14,692 nucleotides of DNA from Scenedesmus sp. ARA3 (Eukaryota; Chlorophyta; Chlorophyceae; Sphaeropleales; Scenedesmaceae). Made by a program: the position numbers and the translations under genes. This document shows, one piece after another, positions 8,565 through 14,692 of this stretch (positions are counted from its first letter, which is position 1; each line of letters begins with the position of its first letter). The stretch lies in NCBI GenBank assembly GCA_004335835.1, contig RWJK01000315.1:1-14692 (forward strand), given 5' to 3'. The notes under the pieces are model-generated. The model was not told where the DNA came from and did not search any database. It worked only from the letters and a program-made list of their open reading frames with translations.

Positions 8565-10539
8565 TGACCATCATCATATCGTTTATCATGCTATTGCGAT
8601 GACGCCATCAGCAGCAGGAGCAGCGATGCAGCGGCAATGATTCAGCAGGGTGGCTGCATGATGTGTGGCCTGTGAGGACCTAGCACGCGCCATTCTTGTA
8701 AGAGCTCCAGGCTGTTTCAGGCTTTGCTGCTTGTGGGCCTGGCCAAGCTTGGGAGTGAATGGCAGCAGCAGCAGCAGTTATCATCATGCCGACTCCCTCA
8801 ACCTGGAAAAAAAGGGTAACAATATCACCTTTCAAGCCATAGCAATGACGCCATCATGAGCAGCAGCACTGCAACGGAAGGGTGGCTGCAAGACGTGTGG
8901 TTTTTGAGGACCTAGCACTCGCAAATCCCGGAGGGCGCGCAATAACAAGCCTGACGTGCAGGCTGCTGCTGGCAGCAGGAGCTCCGGTAACTCTCAGCAA
9001 TCACCACCAAAGCCTTTAAAGCTGGCTGTCGCTCGCACTCACCAGGTTCGTCCAGATCTCTGGCGTCTTGAGCCATTTGATCAACAAATCCGACCCAAAT
9101 GCGAGTTCAGGGCTGCTGCTGACGCGCTGATCAGCCCACCAGGCTGCGCCAGCCAGGCTGCTGTGCTGCTGACTAGGTTTGCCAGAATATCCAGCATCTT
9201 CAGCCACTTCAACAGCAGCTCAGGTCTTAATCACAACAAAGAACCACCAAACACCAAAACCCAGAAGATAACTGCCGCACGCTCTCACCAGATTTGTCCA
9301 GATCTCTGGCGTCTTGAGCCATTTGATCAACAAATCAGACCCGAACGCGAGTTCAGGGCTGCTGCTGACAGCACTGATGAGCCCACCAGGCTGCGCCAGC
9401 CAGGCCGCCAGCGCCTGGTCAGTGCCTGCTGCCTGCTGACTGTCTGTCACGCCCACTGCCAGCTGGATGTCCAAGGATACCTGTACAGCAAGCAAAGACG
9501 GAGTGCAGAGCAAATGGTTGTAGGCGGGGAGCGGTTGCCAAGGAGTTCAAAGATCTGCAGCAGCTGTCACACTACACTCACCACCGGCTTGCCAACAATC
9601 ATCTGCCGGTAGGCCACATCATCCACGCGCCGCAGAGCTTTCTGCGTTGCAACACCACCCAGCGCCCAACAACAAGCAACATATACACTCAGTGGGCATA
9701 GCTGCATGCTCACCATACGCTTGCCAACAATCATCTGCTGATACTTGGCATCATCAACGCGCATGCCGGCGCGGCGCAGAGCATTCTGCGTCGCAACGCC
9801 ACACGGCACCTAACAAAAACCAACATACACTAAGTAGGCATTAACCCCAGCACCAAAAATCAGAAAAGGACACATAAACACTACAGTCTGCAGCTCACCA
9901 CAGGCTTGCCAATAATCATCTGTTGATACTTGGCATCATCAACGCGCATGCCGGCCCGGCGCAGAGCCTTGCGCATTGCAACACCACACGGCTGGCCCGA
10001 AACATCTGCCCCGGCAGTCCAAGGCACCCCCCCCNCCCCACAGGCCTGAGACAACAGGCCAGCATGCCAACACAACACTTGCTGCTGATGTGGCTAAGCA
10101 AAAGCCAAGAAAGCAACCATTGCAACCATGAATGTAACACTGCAGCAGCTGTCACGTTAAACTTACCACAGGCTTGCCAACAATCATCTGCTGATACTTG
10201 GCATCATCAACGCGCATGCCGGCCCGCCGCAGAGCCTTGCGCGTTGCAACACCACACGGCTGACCCGCCACATCTGCTCCGGAAGCCCAAGCCACACCCC
10301 CACAGGCCTGAGTTAGTGAGGCCAGCAGGGTTGTCACATTCAGCGGGTCAAGCTGCGTGTAGATCACCCACACAGGGGTTAAACCGCCGACGCCCGGAAA
10401 CCCTAGGCCTGCTAGGGTTTGGGACGGCGTCTGGCCCGGGGTGTCCTGCTGCTGCTGCTGCTGCTGCTGCTGGGCGGTGACGTTTTGCTGCTGCTGCGAC
10501 AGCCTCCTGCTGCTGAGTGTGCCGTCTGGTGCTGCTGTT

Positions 10540-10591
<52 letters not shown>

Positions 10592-10657
10592 TGCGTGGAT
10601 CTAAGCCTACTGCTTGCAGGTGCAACAGCCTCCGGGCCTTGCCAACTTTTGTGCTGT

Positions 10658-10689
<32 letters not shown>

Positions 10690-11358
10690 CGTGCTGCTGC
10701 TGTCAGATCTCTCTGCACAATTGGAGGCTGGCTGCTGTTGGCCCATCTGTCGGGCTTCATGCCGTAGTAAGGCGCCTCAAAGATCACCTGGATGCGGCTC
10801 TGCACAGGAGCAGCAGCAGCAGCACCAGCAGCAGCAGCAGCGTTTCAACAGCTGCAACTCTATATGTACTGGCCGCAATCCATACAGAACAGAAATGCAC
10901 ACCGCAGCATATACCAACAGAACCACAAAAACTCAACCTACCTTGTCATATCTGCCCGCCATGTCACTGCCAACCCCACGCATCACACCAGTCATGGTCT
11001 GGTCAAAGAAGTCCAAATGCTTGGGCACCCACTTCAAGTTGTCATGCCGCAGGAACACATAGCCCGCTGGCCAGGCAACTATGATACACATACTACGCAG
11101 CACAGCAAATTTGCACAGCAGCACAAACGCCACACATATCTACACTAAACACCCAAGAAACCTTCCTCACCTTGTCATATCCGCCTGCCATGTCACTGCC
11201 CACCCCCCGCATCACCCCAGTCATGGTTTGGTCAAAGAAGTCCAAATGCTTCGGCACCCACTTCAAATCGTCACGTGGCGTTATGCCGCTGAACACATAG
11301 CCCACCGTGACGTTGGCGCTTGCATTCATGTACACCTGTTGTCACCAGGACAGGGTGT

Positions 11359-11390
<32 letters not shown>

Positions 11391-12395
11391 CCGCGGCATT
11401 AGGATGTATGTGTAGCACGCTGCGCTGTGCAGTCCATGCGTCACAGCTCTGGGCATGTGGTAGCTCTGTATAGTGGCTCTCTCTGTAAGCAAGTGCATTC
11501 TATCGTTGTGCAGTAGCAGCAGCATTGCAGCAGCTGCTTGTTTGGCTGCCGTGTCGCTGCAGCTGCTTGTCCTGCTGCTTTCTTGGCTGCAGCCAAGTAC
11601 TGCTGCTGTCCCATCTGCTGCAGTCAGGTTTGATTGTCATGGGCTCTGCTGGGATAGCATACATTGCCCACAAAGTGATGCTTCTCTGCACATGTTTAGC
11701 ATGTTGCAACGCTGCAGCAGCTGCTGTCGCAACCCGGACGCAGTCCATGCCCTGCACTGAAGCCGTAGCATTGCTGCGCAGCCCACCTGATCCACTGAGA
11801 CGTTGAGGTAAGCTGCAACCATGCCGTGCACCCGCTGCACCATGTCTGCATTGAGCATCTCAGGGCTTGAAAAGTTGCTGATGGACCACGCTGAAACGAC
11901 AAAGCGCGACATGCGCACGCCAGCTGTGTTGAATCCGGGCACCATTTGGGAGAGCTCCGTGGCATTATGGTCGTTGTAGGTGTAACCAATTTGTGGCATG
12001 ACCAGCTCAGCACCCTGCTGCTGCTGCTGCTGCTGTTGGAGGGTGCGTTTGTTGTAAGCTGTGTGGCTTGGCAGGCCAAGCTGTAACTGCCATGCCGGCT
12101 GCTGCTGCTGCTGCTGTCGATTCTGCTGCTGCTGCTGCTGCTGCTGCTGCCAAAACCGTTGTCTGCTTCTGATGGGGTTTGGTTTGCCATGAGGCGGGGT
12201 TGCGATTCCAAACTGCTGCTGTTGAGGAGGCAGCAGCAGCAGCGCCTGGGGTGTTGCCTCTCCTGGCAGCCAGGCATAGTCAGCCCTGGCAGATGCTTCC
12301 ACCAGGGCAAATAGTAGAATGAAGGCAGCACAAAGCCTTGGCCTGGCTTTTGTGCTCCAAACTGACTTTACGACACCCATAGAGTCACCGGACAT
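7022..12395 (-). CDS. Spliced type I membrane protein with tandemly duplicated exons
   Basis: Core model on the minus strand, all junctions phase 0: 12395-11787, 11335-11171, 10799-10167, 9480-9289, 8501-8289, 7945-7022, giving 911 aa. Residues 6-38 form a signal peptide (basic KARPR, then LCAAFILLFALVEASA). Residues 39 to about 548 are an ectodomain with at least seven N-glycosylation sequons and Gln, Ser and Ala runs. Residues about 551-575 form a single membrane helix (AIGMAAAFGLAVGVAVFLLL) followed by RWHKGRH. The rest is a cytoplasmic tail beginning RRKQGKRR, with an Asp run and Ala/Ser/Gly low complexity. I recognise no family. The segments LNVSVDQ-VYM...VTVGYVF and MRVDDAKY...V-VSLDIQLAVGV look like two copies of one module, each cut by an intron at the same point. 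Extra exon copies are listed separately; including them all would give about 1,100 aa. It may be a cell-surface receptor or adhesion protein (inference). Confidence 0.65.
8289..8501 (-). CDS. Exon 5: transmembrane helix
   Basis: 71 codons, acceptor CCACCCCAACCAG|CAG (8502/8501), donor AACAGG|GTAAGT (8289/8288), phase 0. It encodes a short polar stretch, about 25 hydrophobic residues rich in Ala and Gly (SIAGLAIGMAAAFGLAVGVA then VFLLL), and the basic RWHKGRH expected on the cytoplasmic side. A (CTG)11 tract lies 28 nt before the acceptor. The acceptor and first bases of the exon are duplicated upstream. Confidence 0.65.
8475..8922. repeat. Tandem duplication of intron plus 5' edge of exon 5
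   Basis: Two units about 232 bp apart. Shared blocks are TGAGGACCTAGCAC (8673-8686, 8905-8918), GGGTGGCTGCA with a nearby TGTGG, ATGACGCCATCA, ATGGCAGCAGCAGCAG and a CAGGCTG..GCTTTG block. On the minus strand the left-hand unit contains the true acceptor and start of exon 5; the right-hand unit has the same layout ending GGCCAG|GCCCACAAGCAG (about 8738), a partial pseudo-exon. Confidence 0.65.
8530..8562. repeat. Intronic (CTG)11 tract before exon 5
   Basis: (CAG)11 on the + strand, (CTG)11 in the transcript, ending 28 nt before the exon 5 acceptor. A shorter (CTG)5 stands at the same place in the duplicated unit (near 8761-8776). Confidence 0.85.
9043..9126 (-). other. Exon 4b: duplicate of the 3' part of exon 4
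   Basis: 28 codons, acceptor GGGCTGATCAG|CGC (9127/9126), donor AACCTG|GTGAGT (9043/9042), phase 0. From SSSPELAFGS to IWTNL it is nearly identical to exon 4. Sequence before it is also homologous to exon 4 (LAAWLAQPGGLIS-like) but carries a one-base deletion at GCGTC. Starting at the AG in the former coding ATCAGT puts the 3' part back in frame. Confidence 0.5.
9174..9221 (-). other. Older third copy of the exon 4 tail
   Basis: 16 codons read ELLLKWLKMLDILANL, followed by GTCAGC at the position of the donor. The matching end of exon 4 reads DLLIKWLKTPEIWTNL; nine residues agree. A phase-0 acceptor GACCTGAG|CTG (9219/9218) is weak. It is probably the remnant of an earlier round of duplication. 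Confidence 0.4.
9289..9480 (-). CDS. Exon 4 of the membrane protein
   Basis: 64 codons, acceptor TTGCTTGCTGTACAG|GTA (9481/9480), donor AATCTG|GTGAGA (9289/9288), phase 0. It continues exon 3 as KPV-VSLDIQLAVGVTDS, which reads as one beta-strand-like segment across the junction, and ends SPELAFGSDLLIKWLKTPEI-WTNL. The 3' half is copied downstream. Confidence 0.65.
9582..9641 (-). other. Exon 3d: shortened, possibly decaying duplicate
   Basis: KALRRVDDVAYRQMIVGKPV, 20 codons, donor CCGGTG|GTGAGT (9582/9581). It lacks the four codons for AGMR. The position of the 3c acceptor (TTAG|GTG) reads TTGG|GCG here, so that acceptor is lost. An AG in the former coding ACGCAG (9642) still gives a phase-0 start. 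Flanking intron sequence also resembles that of 3c and exon 3, showing that intron and exon were copied together. Confidence 0.45.
9714..9809 (-). other. Exon 3c: second duplicate of the 3' part of exon 3
   Basis: 32 codons, acceptor GGTTTTTGTTAG|GTG (9810/9809), donor CGTATG|GTGAGC (9714/9713), phase 0. It reads VPCGVATQNALRRAGMRVDD then AKYQQMIVGKRM. Compared with exon 3 it has about four silent and five replacement base changes. The closing KPV has become KRM, so this copy may be under looser constraint. Confidence 0.5.
9899..10045 (-). other. Exon 3b: duplicate of the 3' part of exon 3
   Basis: 49 codons, acceptor TTGTCTCAG|GCC (10046/10045), donor CCTGTG|GTGAGC (9899/9898), phase 0. From PCGVA to GKPV it differs from exon 3 by four bases (two silent, T to M and V to I). 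The acceptor AG matches the coding ACT CAG of exon 3, so a former codon would serve as splice site. The reading passes through a G run with one unresolved base (n at 10035), so the frame in its first codons is not certain. Confidence 0.5.
10167..10799 (-). CDS. Exon 3: ectodomain with Ser and Ala runs
   Basis: 211 codons, acceptor CTCCTGTGCAG|AGC (10800/10799), donor AAGCCTGTG|GTAAGT (10167/10166), phase 0. It opens SRIQVIFEAPYYGMKPDRW, then has an NSS sequon, an Asn/Ser run, a run of about 17 Ala (GCT on the coding strand) and a Gln run, and ends with the ordered stretch from VWVIYTQLDPLNVTTLLASL to ALRRAGMRVDDAKYQQMIVG-KPV. The last part is what is copied in exons 3b-3d. Confidence 0.65.
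10446..10690. repeat. CTG-CAG-CTG tract triplet within exon 3
   Basis: On the + strand: (CTG)9 at 10446-10472, (CAG)16 at 10541-10588, and an interrupted CTG tract at 10651-10690. The middle tract is inverted relative to both neighbours, so either neighbour can pair with it in one strand. On the coding strand they give Gln, Ala (as GCT) and Ser. Confidence 0.9.
10811..10841. repeat. Intronic CTG tract before exon 3
   Basis: Transcript-strand CTG repeats, interrupted once by GTG, end about 10 nt before the acceptor CTCCTGTGCAG at 10800. Confidence 0.8.
10942..11139 (-). other. Exon 2b: duplicate of exon 2
   Basis: The last 34 codons match exon 2a with nine base differences: six synonymous, three bases changing two residues. 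The donor is GACAAG|GTAGGT (10942/10941). The 5' part differs from 2a. A phase-0 acceptor at TGTTTAGTGTAG|ATA (11140/11139) would add a hydrophobic leader before GYVF; another AG at 11093 would put the core out of phase. The bias to silent changes argues that this copy is or recently was translated. The space between the 2a donor and the 11140 acceptor is only 31 nt, so both can hardly be joined in one mRNA. Confidence 0.55.
11171..11335 (-). CDS. Exon 2a of the membrane protein
   Basis: 55 codons between the acceptor GACAACAG|GTG (11336/11335) and the donor GACAAG|GTGAGG (11171/11170), phase 0 at both ends. It continues exon 1 as VDQ-VYMNASANVTVGYVF, with two sequons, then KWVPKHLDFFDQTMTGVMRG. 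A (CTG)10 tract lies 23 nt before the acceptor. A second copy of this exon follows at once (exon 2b). Confidence 0.65.
11359..11388. repeat. Intronic (CTG)10 tract before exon 2a
   Basis: (CAG)10 on the + strand, so (CTG)10 in the transcript, ending 23 nt before the exon 2a acceptor, where a pyrimidine tract is expected. Similar tracts precede exon 3 (10811-10841, interrupted) and exon 5 (8530-8562). Confidence 0.85.
11787..12395 (-). CDS. Exon 1: signal peptide and N-terminal ectodomain
   Basis: 203 codons from ATG 12395 to the donor GATCAG|GTGGGC at 11787/11786. A second in-frame ATG at 12380 leaves the signal peptide intact and is an alternative start; the frame above 12395 has no ATG. 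Three Gln runs (near 12210, 12098-12156 and 12018-12040) come from CAG on the coding strand. The ordered part begins at ELVMPQIGYTY and contains three sequons (NAT, NFS, NVS), ending AAYLNVSVDQ. Confidence 0.65.
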
Positions 12396-12421
12396 GGAAA
12401 GCAGTAGCAGCACTCCGCCAT
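12368..12421 (-). CDS. Possible upstream ORF overlapping the main start
   Basis: ATG 12421 opens a 17-codon frame, MAECCYCFPCPVTLWVS, ending TAA at 12368-12370. It overlaps both candidate starts of the membrane protein (12395 and 12380) in another frame. If transcription starts upstream of 12421, it would lower translation of the main frame; the transcription start is unknown. It may equally be a chance ORF. Confidence 0.3.
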   Translation of the reverse strand: MAECCYCFPCPVTLWVS

Positions 12422-13137
12422 GGGCGGCAGCAGCGGCAAGAAAGTAGTACTCAATTTGTAATGGTGCGAACGAGGCAATATGCAGTGCAGTGGTTGGTGT
12501 CCGCGCCGGTGCGGCAGGTAAGCAACAACCAAGCGGACATGCAGGTGACACACGTTCAAACTTCTGTGTGAGATGGCAAGATCACAATTTATTTCTACAG
12601 TTCTATGAACTGCTCAATTGTAGACGGCAAGACACGGTTCCTGCTGGCTGAACGCAGCTCGCCAACATCAAAACCACATGTGACAACGGCAGTAACATCA
12701 CACTTTCCTGTCGTGCCCCGACTGGGTTATGGCACGCGCAGCAGGCTCTTCCAGGTGATAATTGACTTCTTCAGAATGCATAGCGCCAAACAGTTGGTCT
12801 AACCAGCCAGTCAGAGAGCCAGCCAACCAGCCAGCCCGCACATGTTACCCAGTGTACACCCTTGGTGTGGTGCTGCTGGCAGGCAGGCATAAACCATGCA
12901 CATAGGTGCGTGCTGGTGTGTGCAGAGCGTTTCAGCATGGTAGGACGAGGCAGCAGGCATTGCTCTGTTTCACTCGAATGCTAGTTTTGGCACAAACGCT
13001 GCCACGCCATGGGTCACACCACCAGGTCAGGACTTTCAGGCTGGCGCCAGCGGCAGTGGTACTAGCCGGTGAATGTTACACAACCTTCTGCCCCTCAGCC
13101 GGTCATTGGCAATTGGTAGGATCCGTAGGATCCATGT
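12422..13137. other. Intergenic region between membrane-protein gene and LINE
   Basis: This should hold the promoter and leader of the minus-strand gene. No coding frame is convincing. A CCAG-rich stretch at 12801-12838 holds AACCAGCCAG twice (12801-12810, 12825-12834). GTAGGATCC occurs twice in tandem at 13116-13133. The left boundary of the LINE could not be fixed: all three + frames contain stops or lack recognisable sequence before about 13140. Confidence 0.5.
13116..13133. repeat. 9-bp tandem duplication GTAGGATCC
   Basis: Two perfect adjacent copies, 13116-13124 and 13125-13133, at the left limit of the recognisable LINE. The second brings a TAG in the linker frame. Probably slippage. 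Confidence 0.8.
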
Positions 13138-13407
13138 GTGTGCTGGCAGCAGCACCACTTGATCCATGCCACACCTTCACATGTATGTGCGGCACAACCC
13201 GCGCAGGTTTTGGACAGCCTACAAGCAGCGTGCAGCCACTGGGGCATTGGCCCAGCTTGTTTTGATGCACACTGGCGACAGCTCTATGGATCTAGAGGCC
13301 AGCATAGTCTGCCAGAGTGTGCGACGTCTGTGCCTGACCTGCTCTCTTCGCTTGACAGCCAGGCACCCTCACTCCCTGATGATTTTGGTGCTACTCTGAA
13401 CTCCAGC

Positions 13408-13478
13408 ATCTGTGATAGAATTTGGCGTCCGTAGGTGGTCAGTATGCAGGCTGTAATAACACATTTTGTCAATCTGTG
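13408..13478. other. 64-bp insertion with 7-bp direct repeats in the LINE
   Basis: ATCTGTG occurs at 13408-13414 and 13472-13478. Taking out one repeat and the 57 bp between joins the linker frame (ending NSSIC) directly to the polymerase frame (VDEVED), the order expected in LINEs. The insert brings stops in both frames. Its ends are weakly inverted (TGATAGAATTTG and, reversed, TGACAAAATGTG, 9 of 12). It has no usable GT..AG pair of the right length, so it is not an intron. Confidence 0.6.
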
Positions 13479-14692
13479 TGGATGAAGTTGAGGATGCTCT
13501 GCTGCGCATGAAAATTGGCCGTATGGCTGGCCCAGATGGCATGCGTGGTGAACTGTTGAAAGGAGCATATGGAGAATGGGTTTTGCCAGATGGTCACATC
13601 AAGCATTTGTTCACGCTATCCAGCGAGTTGTGTGACATCTTGAATCATGCCTTCTCCGCTGGAGAAGTGCCTGCAGTGTGGAGTTCTGCTTACTTGTGCT
13701 CAGTGTTCAAGCGTGGTGATGCCAGCTTGAAGGATAATTACCGTGGTATTGCTGTTGGATCTACAATGGGCAAATTGCACAGCATGATTTTGGAGAAGCG
13801 TCTGTCTGCATTTTGCGAGCAGCACGGTTTCAGGGCTTCTGGGCAGGCAGGCTTCAGGCCTGGCCGACGCACCAGCGATCACGTGTTTGTGCTAAAGCAT
13901 CTTATTGATAAAAGTAGATTGGAGAAGAAGCACCTGTTTGCCTGCTTTGTGGATTTCAGGAAGGCGTATGACTTGGTTCGCCGTGACTTGCTCATGAAGT
14001 GCCTCAGGGATATTGGTGTTCACGATAACATGCTGCGTGCGATTGTTGCGATGTACTGGAATGCCCCCATGATCACCAAGTCTGGGCAAACAGCAGGACA
14101 GCCTTTTGACAGCACCCGAGGTGTCGAGCAGGGCGACCCGCTCTCCCCTCTGCTATTTGGCATCTTCTTTGATCGTATTGAGCAATGGCTGGAGGAGCAT
14201 GCCAGTGCGTGTGGCGTGCAGCTGGGTGGCAGGCTGCTCAGACTGCTGCTGTATGCAGATGACCTGGCCTTGCTAGCAAGCAGCCAGGAGGAGCTGCAGC
14301 AGTTGCTTGATGCCTTAAGTGCTTTCTGCTCTCATTTTGACATGGAGGTGAACATCAGCAAGACGGATGTGGTGGTGTTTGGACACCGGCGCTTCCCAGG
14401 CGATCAGCAGAAGACGTTGGTGGACAGCAGTGGTGCCCGTGTGCCTTTGACCAGGAGCACTGAGTTCAGGTACCTGGGTTGTGTGTTTCATGAGACAAAG
14501 GGTGTTACAGCGTGTATGTCGTCCCTGGCAGCTGCTGGCTCTCGTGCTATGTGGGCTCTGCGCTCACGCTGCGCTGATCATGGCATATCTGGGCTGGGCA
14601 TGCAAGTGCACTTGTTCAACTCGCTTGTTGCCCCCATCTTGGGCTACTGCTCAGAGGTGTGGGGGCCCTCTCTGCTTCACGGGTGTGGCAGT
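13460..14692 (+). CDS. Reverse transcriptase domain, LINE type, partial
   Basis: Open for 411 codons from the stop at 13457-13459 to the window end, with no ATG needed because this is the interior of a larger protein. Motifs in order: EVEDALLRMKIGRMAGPDGM; DNYRGIAV-like segment; QAGFRPGRRTSDHVF; motif A FVDFRKAYD (codons 163-171, 13946-13972); motif B QGDPLSPLLF (224-233, 14129-14158); catalytic YADD (265-268, 14252-14263); motif D FDMEVNISKT; motif E FRYLGCVF. These are the standard order and residues of non-LTR retrotransposon polymerases, which prime reverse transcription at a genomic nick. The aspartates of motifs A and C are intact. Motif B begins GVEQGDP, where GVRQGDP or GVKQGDP is usual. 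The clade (L1-like or other) cannot be settled without alignment. No CAG runs, unlike the host genes. Confidence 0.85.

Larger units (their letters stand above)
13138..14692 (+). mobile_element. LINE-type retrotransposon fragment, cut by window end
   Basis: The element contains a non-LTR reverse transcriptase, with a linker region before it (13138-13434, ending ...FGATLNSSIC) in a different frame from the polymerase. Endonuclease, 5' UTR and 3' end are not in the window. The frame break is caused by a 64-bp insertion at 13415-13478. The linker frame has a stop shortly upstream (TAG 13126-13128) and no recognisable sequence before, so the copy is probably 5' truncated or decayed and not autonomous. 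It lies head-to-head with the membrane-protein gene, about 750 bp from its start. Confidence 0.75.

Noticed and set aside
12906..13265. Plus-strand frame of 119 codons before the LINE
   Set aside because: No LINE or other motif is recognisable, and it overlaps the linker frame that leads into the polymerase.
13415..13471. Possible intron restoring the LINE frame
   Set aside because: The only GT..AG choices do not remove the needed length; the 7-bp direct repeats explain the break better as an insertion.

Overview
The window looks like nuclear DNA of a green alga, most likely a chlorophycean close to the Scenedesmaceae (inference). Grounds: spliced genes with GT..AG introns, proteins packed with Gln/Ser/Ala runs made from one trinucleotide (CAG/CTG), a small secreted PAN-like Cys-rich protein, a TGTAA polyadenylation-type signal, and a LINE reverse transcriptase. 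No bacterial operon structure, tRNA, rRNA or CRISPR array is visible.

Layout. 1-831: upstream DNA. 832-1224 (+): small secreted 8-Cys protein. 1225-3720: about 2.5 kb without a convincing gene, holding short direct and tandem repeats. 3721-5604 (-), perhaps extended to 5807 by a short 5' exon: low-complexity protein ending in one C-x8-C-x5-C-x3-H zinc finger, with a second Cys cluster in the middle. 6172-6325: a 154-bp element with CAGTG-type inverted ends and an 8-bp near-identical flanking duplication, read as a non-autonomous hAT (MITE-like) insertion. 7022-12395 (-): a spliced gene that I assembled by hand from reading frames and splice signals. It encodes a signal peptide, a glycosylated ectodomain, one membrane helix and a low-complexity cytoplasmic tail; with one copy of each exon the protein is 911 aa. 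13138-14692 (+): fragment of a LINE-type retrotransposon with intact reverse transcriptase motifs, running off the right edge, its frame broken by a 64-bp insertion.

The most remarkable feature is the membrane-protein gene. Four of its exons have extra tandem copies lying in the following or preceding intron: exon 2 twice, the 3' part of exon 3 four times, the 3' part of exon 4 two to three times, and the 5' edge of exon 5 twice. Almost every boundary is phase 0, so copies could be added or swapped without shifting the frame. In one pair (exon 2a/2b) most differences are synonymous, and the intron between them would be only 31 nt, which would suit mutually exclusive splicing. Several copies use an AG from former coding sequence as their acceptor. 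Three introns also carry a (CTG)n tract just before the acceptor, while the exons mostly carry (CAG)n on the coding strand.

Nothing here was checked by alignment or expression data; splice sites and exon copies are predictions from the sequence alone.
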